Shown here in pieces: positions 32,540-44,616 of a stretch of DNA of 64,000 nucleotides. The translations under genes were made by a program, and so were the position numbers. The stretch is from Rhizomys pruinosus. Taxonomy: Eukaryota > Chordata > Mammalia > Rodentia > Spalacidae. The notes under the pieces are model-generated. The model worked only from the letters and a program-made list of their open reading frames with translations. It had not been told where the DNA came from and made no database searches. The DNA lies in contig VZQC01001018.1 of NCBI GenBank assembly GCA_009823505.1, positions 33,919-97,918 on the forward strand. Reading direction: 5' to 3'. The stretch's first letter is position 1; each line of letters starts with the position of its first letter.

Positions 32540-33943
32540 AAAACCAGGGTAATAACATTGATTCAACCTACTATATGCCAGGGAGTTTTTAAGCATGTTG
32601 CATTAACTTTTATAATCCTCCCAATAACCCTTTGAGTTGGGTACTATTATTTTGCCATTTTACATGCAAGTATAAGATGCTCCAAAATATACAGCTGGTA
32701 GAGAGAGCCAATATTTGAACCCAGGCAGCAGTAACCCAAACTGACATTAACTGGAATTCATGAGAGACATGGACATATAGTTTCAAAAGCCTGTATGAGA
32801 AGAGTTAGCACTGGTGTACTGAACAAAGATCTTATATCCTTGAGAAATTTGTGAGTAGATGAATATTTGTTATATTAATCCCTTGGAGTATACAAAGTGC
32901 GTTATTACCTGTCTACACTTCTTAGATGACAATTTGCATGATTTCTCTCACTTTTTATTAACTTCTACTTCACTGACATGTGGGCACAGTTTTAAATTTA
33001 AAGTAGCAATAACTTTTCATGCACTAGTTAAAAAGTACCCATTTGGCTATGTTGGCAAACATTTTAGTTGTCCTATCTCCCGAGATGTGACAGTTGGATA
33101 AATGATTCCTTTACATTCTTTGGTCATCTTTACTGGCCATTCAGGTTGGCTACTTTGAACTTTTGGGGGTACTCCAAATGACTCTAGAAAATAATCATAT
33201 TTATGATGTCTGGGGCATAACTTCTCCATCCACATCAGATCAGCAGTCTAAACACATTTTATTGGTAAACCGATGGAATTTCTTCCAATTCAACTTTCAC
33301 TAGGTTTATTCCAAGGGAATTTATAAAGAAAGGAGAGAGTCTTTATCTTACATAAAGAAAAAGAACTCAATTATTTCTCTCCTTTTCAAGACATTCCTCT
33401 AGAAGGGAGGTTTTGCCTAAGGCGGGGGACTCAGGTGGGGATCGAATCTAGTACAGTGAAGAGGCCATTCCTTAATTCATGCAATATTTAGCTAGAATGT
33501 CCTTATTTGTTGGCCTTATACCCACAGGATTTAGAGGGGTTCCAAAGGTTTTATTTCATTATTAAACAATCTGGTCTCAGGCTTCTGCCAGAAAATGTGC
33601 TCACAAATTAAAAGAATAGGTGTCTAAGGATTGTTAAATAATAAATCTGTGGTCAGTATTAACTTTTGGATATGTCACAATTCTAAAATCAAACTCTGAG
33701 AAAAGTAAGTGGAGTGACAGATAAAGATCATGTAGAAAACTGTCTTTTAGAAAGTTTACTCTGCCTACTCCTAGCCTGGAGCAGCGTTATCAAAAACCCC
33801 TGTACGTTGTCTTCGGGCAAGACAAATTCGGCTTTTAAAAATGCTTAATGCCATAAACAAATGATAAAGGAAGCAATATAGTTCTGATCACCAAAGATAT
33901 GTGTGACTGTAAGATTCAAAGTATCATTTTAATTCGTTTTAAA
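32540..33943. other. Unique non-coding DNA, 1.4 kb
   Basis: AT-rich, with no coding or repeat signal recognised. Confidence 0.5.
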
Positions 33944-33944
33944 A

Positions 33945-34174
33945 ATATTTTATTTATTATATTTTATTTTATGTGTATGAGTGTATTTGTATTGCCTGCA
34001 TGTATATAAGTGCACTTGTGGCATGCAATGACTGAAAGGTCAGAAGAAGACATCAGATCCCCTGGAACTAGAGTTATAGATACTAATTAACCGTCATGTG
34101 GGTGCTGGGAGCTGAACCCAGATCCTCTGCAAGAGCAGCCGGTGCCCTTAACCACTGAGGCATCTCTCCAGCAC
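33945..34174 (-). mobile_element. B2 SINE, antisense
   Basis: T/A-rich tail, GTGTATGAGTGTATTTG, then GGTGCTGGGAGCTGAACCCA and CATCTCTCCAGCACC. Moderately diverged. Confidence 0.94.
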
Positions 34175-34630
34175 CTTGTTTTCATTTATTTGAAGGCTAG
34201 CATGGTGACTTGCTCCTTCCAGACACCACTATCTTCCCCTTAGAAAAGTCTTGCAGCCTCTTAACTGCACTGTGAAAGTCCCATGCAGATTTGGTCCTAT
34301 AATCCTCTTGCCATTTTGATCAAAATCAGCCAATGAATCTGATCATATGGAGGCTCAGTTCAAAAGGTAAAAGTTTGAGCAGAAAAATTAATCTCAAAGA
34401 AAATTTCTATGGGAAAAGCAAAATTTGGAATTCCTTGGTCTCCAAACAGAATGTCTTTTCTAAAATAACCACTCGTTACTAATAAATATATTATTTCAGG
34501 GTCAGCTCTCTCACTATTTAGGCTTCAGAGCAAGTTTCACGTATATGCTCTAGTATGTAGCTCAAGTTAGTGCATCATGTTTATCAATAATTTATATAGC
34601 ATTTTTCCTAAAGACATCCTTTCCTTATCT
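34175..34630. other. Unique non-coding DNA
   Basis: No feature recognised. Confidence 0.5.
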
Positions 34631-34631
34631 T

Positions 34632-34782
34632 TTTTTGTGTATTTTTGAGACAGGGTCTCCCTTTAGTCCCAGCTGGCCTGGAGCTTGCTCTGTAGACCAG
34701 GTTGGCCTTGAACTCACAGAGATCTGCCTGCTTCTGCCTCCCAAGTGTTGGGATTAAAGGTGTGTGCCACTAAGCCTGGCAT
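34632..34782 (-). mobile_element. B1 SINE, antisense
   Basis: GTATTTTTGAGACAGGGTCT through GGTGTGTGCCACTAAGCCTG. Confidence 0.95.
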
Positions 34783-34894
34783 CTTTTCCTTACCTTAATG
34801 TGCCTAAAATATATTAAGGGATAAAACTGGTCATACATCTCATTTTATAAAAAAAGTACTATGAACAAAATTTATTATTTTCTTTGACTGAGTG

Positions 34895-35790
34895 ATCCAC
34901 TCCTCTACCTTGTCTTCAGGCCCTGATATTCTGTCTTCCATGTGATCCATTCTGGTTAGGCTTTCTCAGAGCTTTGTATTAGACTTACTAAATTCTTCAT
35001 TTCAAGTTTATTTTGGTTGTGTTTTCTTCACCATTTCTATCTCTTTATTGAGTTCTCTTTTCATATCCTGAATTTTCTTCCTCATCTCATACATCTGTTG
35101 TTTGTAGGTCTTCATTCTGGTGTTTACTCGTATCCTCTCAGAGTTCCTTGATCATATTTATCATTGCTATTTTCAGTGGTATCTCACCTAAGTTTCTTTC
35201 CTCAGGGAACATTACTATGTAGGTACTAAATTTTTGGAGGAGATACATGGTCTTGGTTTTAGTGTTGTGCATGTTTCTGTGATGGGACCCAGGCATCTGG
35301 AGTTAGGTTGTTGGTTTTAATTTTTGGTATTGAGCCACCATTATTGAGTTCATTTTGGATCTCTATTTATTGTTACTCCTACTTGTTAGGTTTTAGATTA
35401 GCCGAATGGTGCTTAAGGGTCAATCTTGGGGCTACTCAAATCTGGTGTATAATTAGGGTATCCAAAGCAGTCCCAGCCCAGCTAGAGCAAAGTGTGACTT
35501 CTGACCACAGGTATGGACCCCCTGTTGAACGAGCAGGTTTTCCTAGCAATTCCCCTGGAGGTTAAAGGTTGGGGTGGAGAGAGAAGCGGGGACAAGGATT
35601 CCTAGTACAGGCAGTTGGCACAGGTCTTCAACCAACAGCTCTATGTCGGGGTGGGTAGGAGGAGGGGAAGGCTATCTTGGGGTACACCAGGGGCTCAGGC
35701 ACAGGTCATGGGATGGTGACAGAGCTGTCTGTGGAATGCCCACAGGGGCTGTGCACACAGGTCATCAGATGGCCAAAAGTGAATAAAATA
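34895..35790 (-). mobile_element. Old L1/HAL1-like 5' region, antisense
   Basis: Antisense text such as CTGATATTCTGTCTTCCATG, ATTTCTATCTCTTTATTGAG and TTTTCATATCCTGAATTTTC resembles the coiled-coil coding region of an old L1-family ORF1 read backwards. It is followed by GC-richer sequence consistent with a 5' leader. Diverged, without an open frame. By resemblance only. Confidence 0.5.
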
Positions 35791-35997
35791 ATGGAGAAGA
35801 GCCACAGGAAAAATTTGGATACTGAATAATGAAGAAAGAACTTTCCAGTTTCTTTTAATTCCTTTTAAACACAAGTTGGTAGGCTCAAATATTCACTTCT
35901 GGCTTCCAATTTTTCATGAAAGTTAAATCCAGTCACAGTTGATTGCAATAGTTCAATGCTTATTTCAGAGTTCCTGAAAGATTATTCCTTCCAACTA

Positions 35998-36022
35998 AAA
36001 AAAAAAAAAAAAAAAAAAAAAA
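35998..36022. repeat. Poly(A) tract
   Basis: About 24 consecutive A, with no recognisable element directly upstream. Confidence 0.9.
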
Positions 36023-36089
36023 TCACCCAAAAGATAATAAACACAAAAGGGTAGTCTGTAGATGCTGGAAACCAAAGACAAAGCAAGTG

Positions 36090-36300
36090 CAGTATAAAAT
36101 GCTTATGAAGGGTCAGTGCTTTAGTAGACAAGTGTACCTGTGACCTCGCCTGAGAGCCTAGTCCAAGCACCAGGACCCACAGGGTGGAAGGAGAGAACTG
36201 ATTCTCCCAAGTTGTCCTTTGGCCTCGTCTTGTGCCCTGCTGCCCATGGGCACTGTGGCCCATGCCTGCACATGCCCAGATAAGAAGAAGGTAAAAATGT
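36090..36300 (+). mobile_element. B3-type SINE, sense, degenerate
   Basis: CACCAGGACCCACAGGGTGG, AAGGAGAGAACTGATTCTCC, then CAAGTTGTCCTTTGGCCTCG matches the B3 layout. The tRNA-like head is degraded. Confidence 0.65.
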
Positions 36301-38087
36301 TTACGCAATTTTCTGGACCTATACAGTAAGTGGATTCTTCACCAACTCTCAAAATACTCTCTTGAGCTTTTTGCTCCTGTCAAAAGAATCTTTAATTCCT
36401 TGATTTTGGAGAGAGTAAAATTATTCTTGGAGACTGTCTTGAAGAGTGTTTTGTTTTTGTGTTTTTAAGGGAACTATTCACATCGCTTTTCTTTTGCAGT
36501 TGCTTAAGGGTGGATAGGAAGATGCAGAGATCACATGTTGGCTGAATCCCGCTTCACTTTGTGATAGGTACGTTATAGGAGAATAGGAGTCTCCACTGTA
36601 CTTTAATGACTCCAGACATCTTGTTGTCTAATTTACAGCTTCTTTCCTGCCAGGTCATTAAGATCCCCTACATGCTTCTGTGATAAGCTCTGTCTCTCAG
36701 GAACTCGGGATGAATACTTTGGGGAGAGCTGGGACGTTCCTTGTTATCATATTGATGTCTTAGAGGCTTTCTTATGGACAGGTTGTCAGGAGTACACATT
36801 TGCTTTGGAGCGAATCAAGCTAATACAAACGTGTGGACACGTCCTTTTCACACCACTCTATCCTTTCTCTGTCCGTTCTGCTAACCTGGATGCCTAGTCA
36901 TCTCTATAAGAGCTCAATTTCTGTTCAAGAGAAATAAACTTCAGCTCAGGACTAGAGGAAGACTGATGTCGTCATGAAGAGTAATCTTTCTGTTTGAGTT
37001 GGATAAAGTTGATGTTACTCTAGGTGATTTTTCTGTTAGATCTCTAGAAACCTTAATGGACTGAGGTTGTCTTTAAATCAAGGATTTCCATTTTCCATGA
37101 TTCATTTTTATTAGCGGAGAGGTCCATAAATGAGAAAGCGTCATCGTTTGTTGATGGACAGTTGAATAGAGAGATTCAGCCAGGAAGCAGCATTGATGCG
37201 TGCTGGCTCTGCTCGGTGAATTCACATCCAAAGACTGATCCCTGAGGGCAGGACATTGCCTTATATACCTACTTCATTAGTTCCACTTAATTCTTGAGTC
37301 TGTCTCTCTTATTTGGTAACATACATTCTGACTGGGTGTTCTATGACACGGAATTGCATCAGGTTTATTCATGTACACGCAGGCACAGATGACGGCACAT
37401 TGCCTTTTCTTTGTTCTGGGAAGGCCTTTACAATACTTCGACAAAACCACCTTCATCTTTCTGGGCTCCAGCTACTCTTATGTATATGATAAGGAGAATT
37501 TGTATTAAGTGATTGCCAAGATGACTTCTGCTGCCTGGGAAGATGTGCTAGAAGGACCATATTTACGTTCATAGTTACATTGTTCAACATGGCATGCTAA
37601 CTGGACTTGCCGTTCAGCCCAAATACCAACCACGGAATATGAAAATCGGTAAGTGTGACTTCTGAGGGCAGATGGTTTGCCAGCTGTGCCTTGTGGTCCT
37701 TTTACTTCTACTTATTCCTATTTGGTGTTTATAATGAATGATAAATGAGAGGACAGGTGGGTATCAAGGGGATGATTGTTCCAAGTTAAATGGCAGTTAA
37801 AATGAAAATTTCTATGCTAATCATCATCATACAGAAAGGGCCTATTTATTTATGGTATTGCCCTGGTTTAGAAAGGTTAGATTTAAGCAATTTAGCCAGG
37901 GTCTTGGTAGCTTTTATATTAAAATGTGAGGAATTTCATGTCGATAACAGGAATAATTAGGATTCTACATGAACCAAACTGCATAATGGTTGTAGTAGAT
38001 TTGAAAAAGGAGAAAGAAATGCTTAAAAGACTGTTGCCTAAACTGAAAAAACTCAGTCTATGCACTGTGAAAAGAAAAAGAATGCTC
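36301..38087. other. Unique non-coding DNA, 1.8 kb
   Basis: No coding or repeat signal recognised. Confidence 0.5.
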
Positions 38088-38092
38088 ATAGT

Positions 38093-38510
38093 TGGGCTGG
38101 ATAGCTTTAGTGTCAACTTGACACACCCGGGTTGAGAGAGACTCAATTGGGGAATTGCCTCCATTGGACTGGCCTGTGGCCAGGTCTGTGGGGTGTTTTC
38201 TTGATTGTTGGGTGATGTGGGAGAGCCCAGCCCACTGTGGGTGGTGGCAGCCCCTGGGCAAGTTGTTCTGTATTGTATAAGAAAGCAAGCTAAACATGGG
38301 AAAGGGGAGCCAGCCAGTAAGCAGCGTTCCTACATGGCCTGTGCTTCAGCTCCTGCCTCCAGGATCTTGCCCAGAGTTCCCTCCTTGAGCTCCCTCTGTG
38401 ATGAACTATGAGCTGGGAGATGTAAGATGAATATATGAATAAATCCTTTTCTCTCCAAGTTGGTATTGGTCAGAGTGTTTTGTCACAGCAATTGAAGGCA
38501 AACTAGAACA
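38093..38510 (+). mobile_element. Solo LTR (ERVL/MaLR-type), sense, perfect 5-bp TSD
   Basis: The copy runs from TGGGCTGGATAG to CAAACTAGAACA (TG...CA ends) with ATGAATAAATCC as polyadenylation signal at about 38435-38446. ATAGT is duplicated at 38088-38092 and 38511-38515. It belongs to the same family as the LTRs at 60440-60846, 61076-61482 and 62657-63062. A 418-bp LTR alone implies loss of the internal part by LTR-LTR recombination. Family assignment is from recollection of similar rodent LTRs and from the 5-bp duplication. Confidence 0.88.
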
Positions 38511-38515
38511 ATAGT

Positions 38516-39555
38516 AGTATAGGAAAAGCCACCAATTATAAACTGTTCACAAGTAGTCAAAATTTGGGATTGTCCTCACCAATGAATGAAAAGTAAATAT
38601 TTGAAAAACAAGTGGATTGTTCCAATAGTATTTTCAGATCCTTTCTATTCTGTTAATTAAGTGGGAGGAAGCAAAAATGTTCTTGACAGACCTGTAGGAA
38701 AGGTATGATTTTTCTACACTAACAACAATGGGCAGGAACCTCGTGGGAAGGGTGGATATAAATTAGCCACTTTGGGAGATGGATTAACTTCTTTAGGCCC
38801 CTACTTGCCATTTAGTTCATATGTTTTTACTCTAATTTACTCAGTAGGGTCCAAGAATTAATGCAGGCCAGAAGGGCAGCGCTTTGCTCCCCAGGCATCA
38901 AAAGTGTAGGGCACATGACTAATGCTTCTAATAAAATGTTGTACTCACTCCAGACCTTTGATCCACGCTCAAAGACATTTTCCTTTCAAACCACTCTCAT
39001 TAACCCTAGCATCATCACCAAGATTAAGGGCTGAAACATGTATCATTATCCTGAGGATGTTTTTAGAGAAAAGGACCAGCCCTGGAAGGGAGGAATTTCT
39101 TCTGGTGGTGGCGAGTGGGAAATGGAAAATGGACAAGAAACTGGGCCCCCCTGGAATGACATCCGAATCTGACTCCTGGAAATGTGGGAAATTTCTGGAA
39201 ATCTGGAGCCCAACAGCTGGGCCAGGTGAAGGAAACAGTTTATTCCTGGGGAGGAGGAGGGGTGTGCTGACTTTTAGATTACTCCGAAACAGCACTAGCT
39301 TCCAGCTCAAGTTTTTAGAGAAATTTATGGTCTACTTATATGGGAGAGTTTAAGCAAGCAAATAGTGAGTATGTGGTAATTAAGCAAGTGGTTACACACA
39401 AACAGGTGGTTACAAAAGATCACAAGAATGTAGCAGTTTGGCAAACAAAGACTTCAATGATCTGGTTAAAAAAAAAAAAGGCAGATTCCTGTTTACTAAA
39501 GAAGGTTCCTATTTACTAAGACAGGTTCTTGTTTACCTTCCTCATTCCTCTCTTA
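38516..39555. other. Unique non-coding DNA, 1.0 kb
   Basis: A 143-codon plus-strand frame (38922-39353) overlaps a 113-codon minus-strand frame. Neither shows a domain, and both are probably chance. Confidence 0.45.
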
Positions 39556-39557
39556 TT

Positions 39558-39713
39558 TCTTCTTTTTTTTTTTTTTTTTTTTTTGCCTCTCCCTATAGTC
39601 CCAGCTGTCCAGGAACTTGCTCTGTAGACCAGGCTGGCCTTGAACTCACAAAGGTCCACCTGCCTCTGCCTCCCGAGTGCTAGGATTAAAGATCTGTGCC
39701 ATCATGCCTGGCT
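39558..39713 (-). mobile_element. B1 SINE, antisense
   Basis: Long T-run, then CCTATAGTCCCAGCTGTCCA through CTGTGCCATCATGCCTGGC. The GAGACAGGGTCTC segment is partly missing. Confidence 0.94.
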
Positions 39714-40417
39714 ACTTCTTCCTATCGTATTCTGGGCCCTTCCAAGTTCCAAAGTTCTTGGAAACCATATTAACTGTGGATGAGTTGCCATCACAGAATC
39801 AGCAGATTCTCATGCTTTCTGCTCACCTGTTTCTTTCATTTCTCCCTCCCATGGTATTTAAAACAATAAAAAGAAATCATGTGACCATACTAGAAATTTT
39901 CCATCTGTGAGACATGCCCTAAATTTCTGTGAGACATGCCCTATAGCGAGTCTGTCCTCTAAGTAATTGGGCAATGGAAAGTTGAACACATGAGCATGCA
40001 GCTACTCTAGAACGTGGGCCTCCCATGAGTAGCAGATGATCAGGTCCGGCTGTGTCTTGATCACACTGTGGATCTTTGGGTTTTCCTTTTTAGATTCTAA
40101 ACTAAGTCTTCATTCCTTCTTCAAATTATGGGGCTTGTCTGAGAGCAGATCTGTAATTTAAAATAGACATCTGTCCCTTCCACGACACATTAGTCTCTAG
40201 CAGAACCCATTTGAGGTAGGATTCACTGAGACAATTTTAGGTTTCCTGGAAAGCTTTTACTTGTAAAAGCTTCTGCAACTCCAAGGAGTTGTATGGACTT
40301 GTTCTTCATAGCTAGAATAATCAGGTACAAAAGAGGAACTTCCTTTTCAACAGAAATAGAAATATTCTCTCCTTTTCTTTGTTCTTTTTGTGTTACTACT
40401 ACTGGGTGACTGTTGGT
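39714..40417. other. Unique non-coding DNA
   Basis: Contains a local repeat (GTGAGACATGCCCTA at about 39907 and 39931). No gene seen. Confidence 0.5.
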
Positions 40418-40418
40418 A

Positions 40419-40419
40419 T

Positions 40420-40462
<43 letters not shown>

Positions 40463-40463
40463 T
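40419..40463. repeat. (TTTA)n microsatellite
   Basis: Tail-side microsatellite of the next antisense B1. Confidence 0.96.
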
Positions 40464-40578
40464 TGAGGCAGGGTCTCTCTACAGCCCCAGCTGGCCTGGA
40501 ACTCACATTGTAGACCAGGCTGGCTTTGAACTCACATAGATCTGCCTGCCTCTGCCTCCCAAGTGCCAGGATTAAATG
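40464..40578 (-). mobile_element. B1 SINE, antisense, 5'-truncated
   Basis: GAGGCAGGGTCTCTCTACAG to CCAGGATTAAATGG. The B1 5' end is absent. Confidence 0.93.
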
Positions 40579-40623
40579 GTTCTTTATTTCAATCAGTGAT
40601 ATTATCATGTAGTTTAAGAGCGT

Positions 40624-40955
40624 GAGCTGGAGAAAGAGCTCAGCTGGTTAAGTGTTTGCTTTGCAAGTATAAGAACCTGATTTCAAGTCTAAGAACCTAC
40701 ATAAAACAGCCAGGCATGGTAGTGTGCACTTGTAATCCCAGTGGTAGCGGGTGCCAATTTGTAATCCCAGTGCTGTGGTAGCAGGTGCCCGTGTGGCCCT
40801 GGAACTTGCTGGACAGCTAGCCTAGCTTAATTAGCAAGTCTCAGGCCAGTGAGAGATCATGTCTCAAAAACATAACATGGTAGATGACACCTGAAGAACA
40901 ACACCCGAGGTTGACCTGTGGCTTACACACATACACACACACACACACGTACACA
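40624..40955 (+). mobile_element. Composite tRNA/B1-type SINE (B4/RSINE-like), sense
   Basis: A tRNA-like head (GAGCTGGAGAAAGAGCTCAG) is followed by a B1-like middle (CCAGGCATGGTAGTGTGCAC) and a tail with AACACCCGAGGTTGACCTGT and a CA run. I recognise the layout from dimeric rodent SINEs, but the exact family name is uncertain. Part of the middle (TTGTAATCCCAGT) is tandemly repeated. Confidence 0.65.
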
Positions 40956-41532
40956 TGCCAGCACACACTTGCATACAAAGAGAGAACATGGGTTTTGATG
41001 GTCTTAAAACCTTGTGTATCTTTTGACTTTAAACTTCATTCTCCATTTTCTTTTCCCTAAAAATAGAGCAATAAACGCACCACATAGTGATGAATGACAT
41101 GATTCTTTACAATGTTTCATAGGGTGCACTGATAGAGTCAGGTCAATTAATATTGGATTTTATTATTAATCCCTGACACTCTTGACTTATAAGCAAAATA
41201 ATTATAGTTTAGAAACATATCGAATACTTGAAAGTGGCCACAAATGTCTGTTTTACCCAATTCTTTTGCTAATGTCAAAAGTACAAAAAAAAAAAAAGGT
41301 TCTGTCAGCTCCATGAAAATCCCTATTTCTCTTTTTATCTCTGTAGGAATGATTTTTAAGATATGGATATACTCTGGACAAATTACTTTAACCTAAGCTT
41401 GCAACCAAGAGTTTATCTTTATCTTCTTTTTAATGTAGACAAGCCCACTGAGCTGTGTGTTCCTCTCCTGACCTGGGGATATGACCTCCATCCTTCATGA
41501 CTTTTCCTTGCCCTTGACCCAGAAGAATGTTT

Positions 41533-41535
<3 letters not shown>
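40956..41535. other. Unique non-coding DNA
   Basis: A-run at 41285-41298. No feature recognised. Confidence 0.5.

Positions 41536-41577
<42 letters not shown>
41536..41577. repeat. (GT)n microsatellite
   Basis: About 21 GT units. Confidence 0.98.
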
Positions 41578-41579
<2 letters not shown>

Positions 41580-42212
41580 AAACCAAAGTGCTGCAAACAG
41601 CAGTTATGGAAAGCAATGAGGGAAATTGATAATATCTGTTTATGGTTCTGTGTGTGCTATTTTCACAGTAGAGATCAGAAAGGGTTTTATTCTTCTCTGA
41701 TAAGATAAGGATCTGATTTTACTTCCCTGTGTCATGCTGGATAGACTGTTGAGAAAAGTAAGAGCTAGCCCTTGTTCAAGAGTGAGGTTTGGAGAGAACT
41801 TGGAAGTAATAGTTTCTCAGCAGTTCAGGCCCACTCTTGACTTAAAATGGATGCTAAGGGTCCAGAGTTTTAAATTCAGGTATGGCTGTAATGTGGCAGT
41901 GCACACCAACTGGTATGTGTCTCCAGACACCGTGACATCTAAACTTTCTTCACAGATCTTTCTTTTGGTCTGAAAGAACGTAATTTTAGTTTCTTAGTTC
42001 TTTTGGAAACTGGTCATAGAAAATGCATGTTTAATCACAGCTATCTTAAGATTCCCTCTTTATTTAAACATACTTAGAGATGCCACTGCTGCAACTCCAT
42101 ACTGTGTCTGACTATATAAGATGATGCTCAAAAATTCTGAGGCCCAGATACACTCTAAGCCATTTGACAACATTTCTGCAGGCGAGATCTGGTTCTGATT
42201 GCTTTTTCTTGT
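41578..42212. other. Unique non-coding DNA
   Basis: No feature recognised. Confidence 0.5.
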
Positions 42213-42214
42213 TT

Positions 42215-42312
42215 GTATGCATGCCTTGTCTCCCTATGTAGCCCAAGCTGCTCTTGAACTGTCTCCACTTCTAGTGTGCTAGGATTACAGTGTACATCAC
42301 CACTTCTGGCCT
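42215..42312 (-). mobile_element. Old B1-like SINE, antisense
   Basis: TTGTCTCCCTATGTAGCCCA, then GTGCTAGGATTACAG. Strongly diverged. Confidence 0.7.
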
Positions 42313-42467
42313 GGCTTCACTCTTAAAGCTTCCTGTGTGTTCTATATGCAGCTAAGGATGACACCTATGGTAACAAGTGTTCATCTGAAAAGTGTGGTAA
42401 ATTTTGTAACACTGGGACCCAGCCTCAGAGACTCTGGATTCAGTAGTTCTTGAAGTCCTGGAGTTTC

Positions 42468-42547
42468 TTTTTTTTTTTTTGACTTTTCGAGACAGGGTCT
42501 CCCTGTAGCCCCAGCTGTCCCGGAATTCACTCTGTAGACCAGGCTGC
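42468..42547 (-). mobile_element. B1 SINE, antisense, strongly 5'-truncated
   Basis: T-run, CTTTTCGAGACAGGGTCTCC to GTAGACCAGGCTG, then abrupt end. CTGGAGTTTC and TTGGAGTTTC flank it (about 42462-42471 and 42548-42557), so truncation happened at insertion. Confidence 0.9.
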
Positions 42548-42689
42548 TTGGAGTTTCATTTTTAATAAGAGTATCCCCAATGCTTTCTCCTTTCCTCTGA
42601 GACTATGGCTGATGGTCTTAGCTCTGTATACTGGGAAACATTGCTGCCTACTAATAATCTCTTTAGTGATCTCATTTTTATTTTTTGCA

Positions 42690-42970
42690 TGTGTATGTGT
42701 GTAGTGGTATATGTATGCATGTGCATTGTGTGTGCACTTGTATGTATACATATGTGTGCAGGCCTGAAGTTGATTTTGGAGTCCTCAGCTCTTTAGACCT
42801 TACTCATTGAGACAGAGACTCTCAGTCGAACCCAGATCTCACTGATAAGGCTGGATCAACTTGTCCAGCTGGCCCTCTCACCCCACCACCTGCATTTATG
42901 TGGGTTGGGGATGGGCTGTGACATTAGACTCTCATGCTCACCAGCAAGCTGACCCATTTCTCCAGCTGTG
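42690..42970 (-). mobile_element. Composite SINE (B4/RSINE-like), antisense, degenerate
   Basis: TG-rich start, then ATTGAGACAGAGACTCTCAG, GAACCCAGATCTCACTGATA, and a terminal GACCCATTTCTCCAGC. The order mirrors the composite SINE at 40.6 kb in reverse. Confidence 0.5.
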
Positions 42971-43256
42971 ATCCTGTTTTTAAATCCAGAAGTTTCTAAA
43001 CTAGAGCAAAAGCCCCCATGAAATGCAGTACTCCATCTCTTCCAAGCAGCCATATTGTTTTTTTTTTTTTTTCAGATGTGTAGACAAGTTCAAAGTAACA
43101 CTGTTACAGGGATTAATAGCCTTGAAGGCCATTGAGGATGGACTGCCTCCCCACAGGACTGGCTTTGAACCCCACCTCTGATGTCCTTGGTAATATTAGA
43201 AAGGCAAACATTGTCTTAACTATTCCTTGTGATTTAAATCACCATATAAAAAAGTA

Positions 43257-43395
43257 GAGCTGGGCGTGGTGGCGTATGCCTTTAATCCTAGCACTGGGGA
43301 GGGAGAGCTTTGTGAGTTCAAGGCCACCCTGGTCTACAGAGCAAGTTCCAGGACAGCTGGGGCTACAGGGAGACCCTGTCTCGAAAAGAACCCCT
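43257..43395 (+). mobile_element. B1 SINE, sense
   Basis: GAGCTGGGCGTGGTGGCGTA to CCTGTCTCGAAAAGAACC. A small deletion removes AGGCAGGCGGATC. Confidence 0.95.
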
Positions 43396-43504
43396 CTCCC
43401 CCGCAAAAATAGAAATACCCAGGCTCTTCAAGGCTTATTAAAGCAAAGCTACTTCCTTCTGGTTGAAAGAATAGAATCTAACTTTACTTCTGGCAAGGTG
43501 GAGA

Positions 43505-44080
43505 GCTGACATCCTTTACTTCTCAAAACATTACACACTATTGTCTCCTTCTCTAAGAGTTCATGCAACTAGACCTGTCAATCACCTGCCAGGATTCCAC
43601 CCCCCTAGGAGAGTTGGTTCTCTTGAAGACAAGCTAAGGAAAGGGGAGAACTAATTATCCCTTGAAAGAGACAGTGTGTCCTTCCCAGAAGCCCGTCCCT
43701 CCATGTAGCATTCTCAACAGGCAGAACTGCAGAATCTTACCTTTTCTGAGTCTGAACTCAGAAAAGAATAAGGTTCTGTTTTCCTTCTTTCTCCTTTTTC
43801 TTTTGGCTACTGGCCAGGAGCCCGAGCGAGCATGCTTTCTCTAGCACTTTCTCTGAAGCTCTCTTCTGACCTGTGGCTGCTTACCGACCCCCACTGCAGA
43901 AGGAATGGCTTTTTCTCTTCCTTTTCTCCAGCTTCCCTCCAGGCAGCTGCCAAGATGTACAGCTTGCCTGTCCCACTGTTGTTGGTTTTTTTTCCCCCCC
44001 AAACCAATAAAATTGCCTTCGATCTCCCTTCTGAGTCTGTTTTAAAATTCTTTTATTAATGAGACCAAGAACCCAGAAAG
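43505..44080 (+). mobile_element. Possible retroviral LTR with AATAAA
   Basis: CACCCCCCTAGG-like text, a pyrimidine-rich stretch (43780-43950), AATAAA at about 44008, then TTGCCTTCGATCTCCCTTCT and GAGTCTGTTTTAAAATTC, which resembles the R/U5 end of rodent ERV LTRs. Ends and target duplication are not resolved. Confidence 0.4.
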
Positions 44081-44094
44081 GAAACCTTGATTTC

Positions 44095-44562
44095 CCTGGT
44101 AATAGCGTATTCTAGGAGCTTGGGAACTGCTGAGTTCAGATTCCCAGTGCCACATAAAGCTGAGCATGATGATGCCTGTCACCCTAGCATGGGAGAGGCA
44201 GAGACAGGAAGATCCCAAGCACTTGGGGGGCCAGATTACCCCAAATGGCTAGTGAACTCCAGGTTTAGTGAAAGGCTTACATACCAGATACAGTTTAGCT
44301 GAATTGGCAAGCACCAGGTTCAGTGAGAGACAGCGTTTCAAAAAATAAGTCAGAGAGCTGGGCGTGGTGGCACTAGGGAGGCAGAGGCAGGCGAGTTTCT
44401 GTGAGTTCGAGTCCAGCCTGGTCTACAGGGCTAGTTCCAGGACAGCTGGGACTACTGGGAGACCCTGTCTCAAAAAGACCCCCCCCCAAAAATAAAATAA
44501 AAAGTCGGAGAGACTGAGGAAGACACTCCACAAACACACGGGTGAGTGTACCTGCAAGTGTG

Positions 44563-44616
<54 letters not shown>
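44095..44616 (+). mobile_element. Composite SINE (B4/RSINE-like), sense, split by a B1, with (CA)n
   Basis: AGCTGAGCATGATGATGCCT, GTGAACTCCAGGTTTAGTGA, then TGAGGAAGACACTCCACAAA and a CA run (44566-44611). A near-duplicate of the segment CTCCAGGTTTAGTGAAAG / CACCAGGTTCAGTGAGAG lies inside. The B1 at 44353-44505 interrupts it. Confidence 0.65.
44353..44505 (+). mobile_element. B1 SINE, sense, nested in a composite SINE
   Basis: GAGCTGGGCGTGGTGGCACT to CAAAAAGACC and a C-run/A-rich tail. An imperfect duplication AAGTCAGAG / AAGTCGGAG flanks it (44346-44354, 44502-44510). The sequence after GGTGGCAC has an about 22-bp deletion. Confidence 0.93.

Noticed and set aside
38922..39353. 143-codon plus-strand frame
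   Set aside because: Paired with a 113-codon antisense frame in the same place; no recognisable domain.
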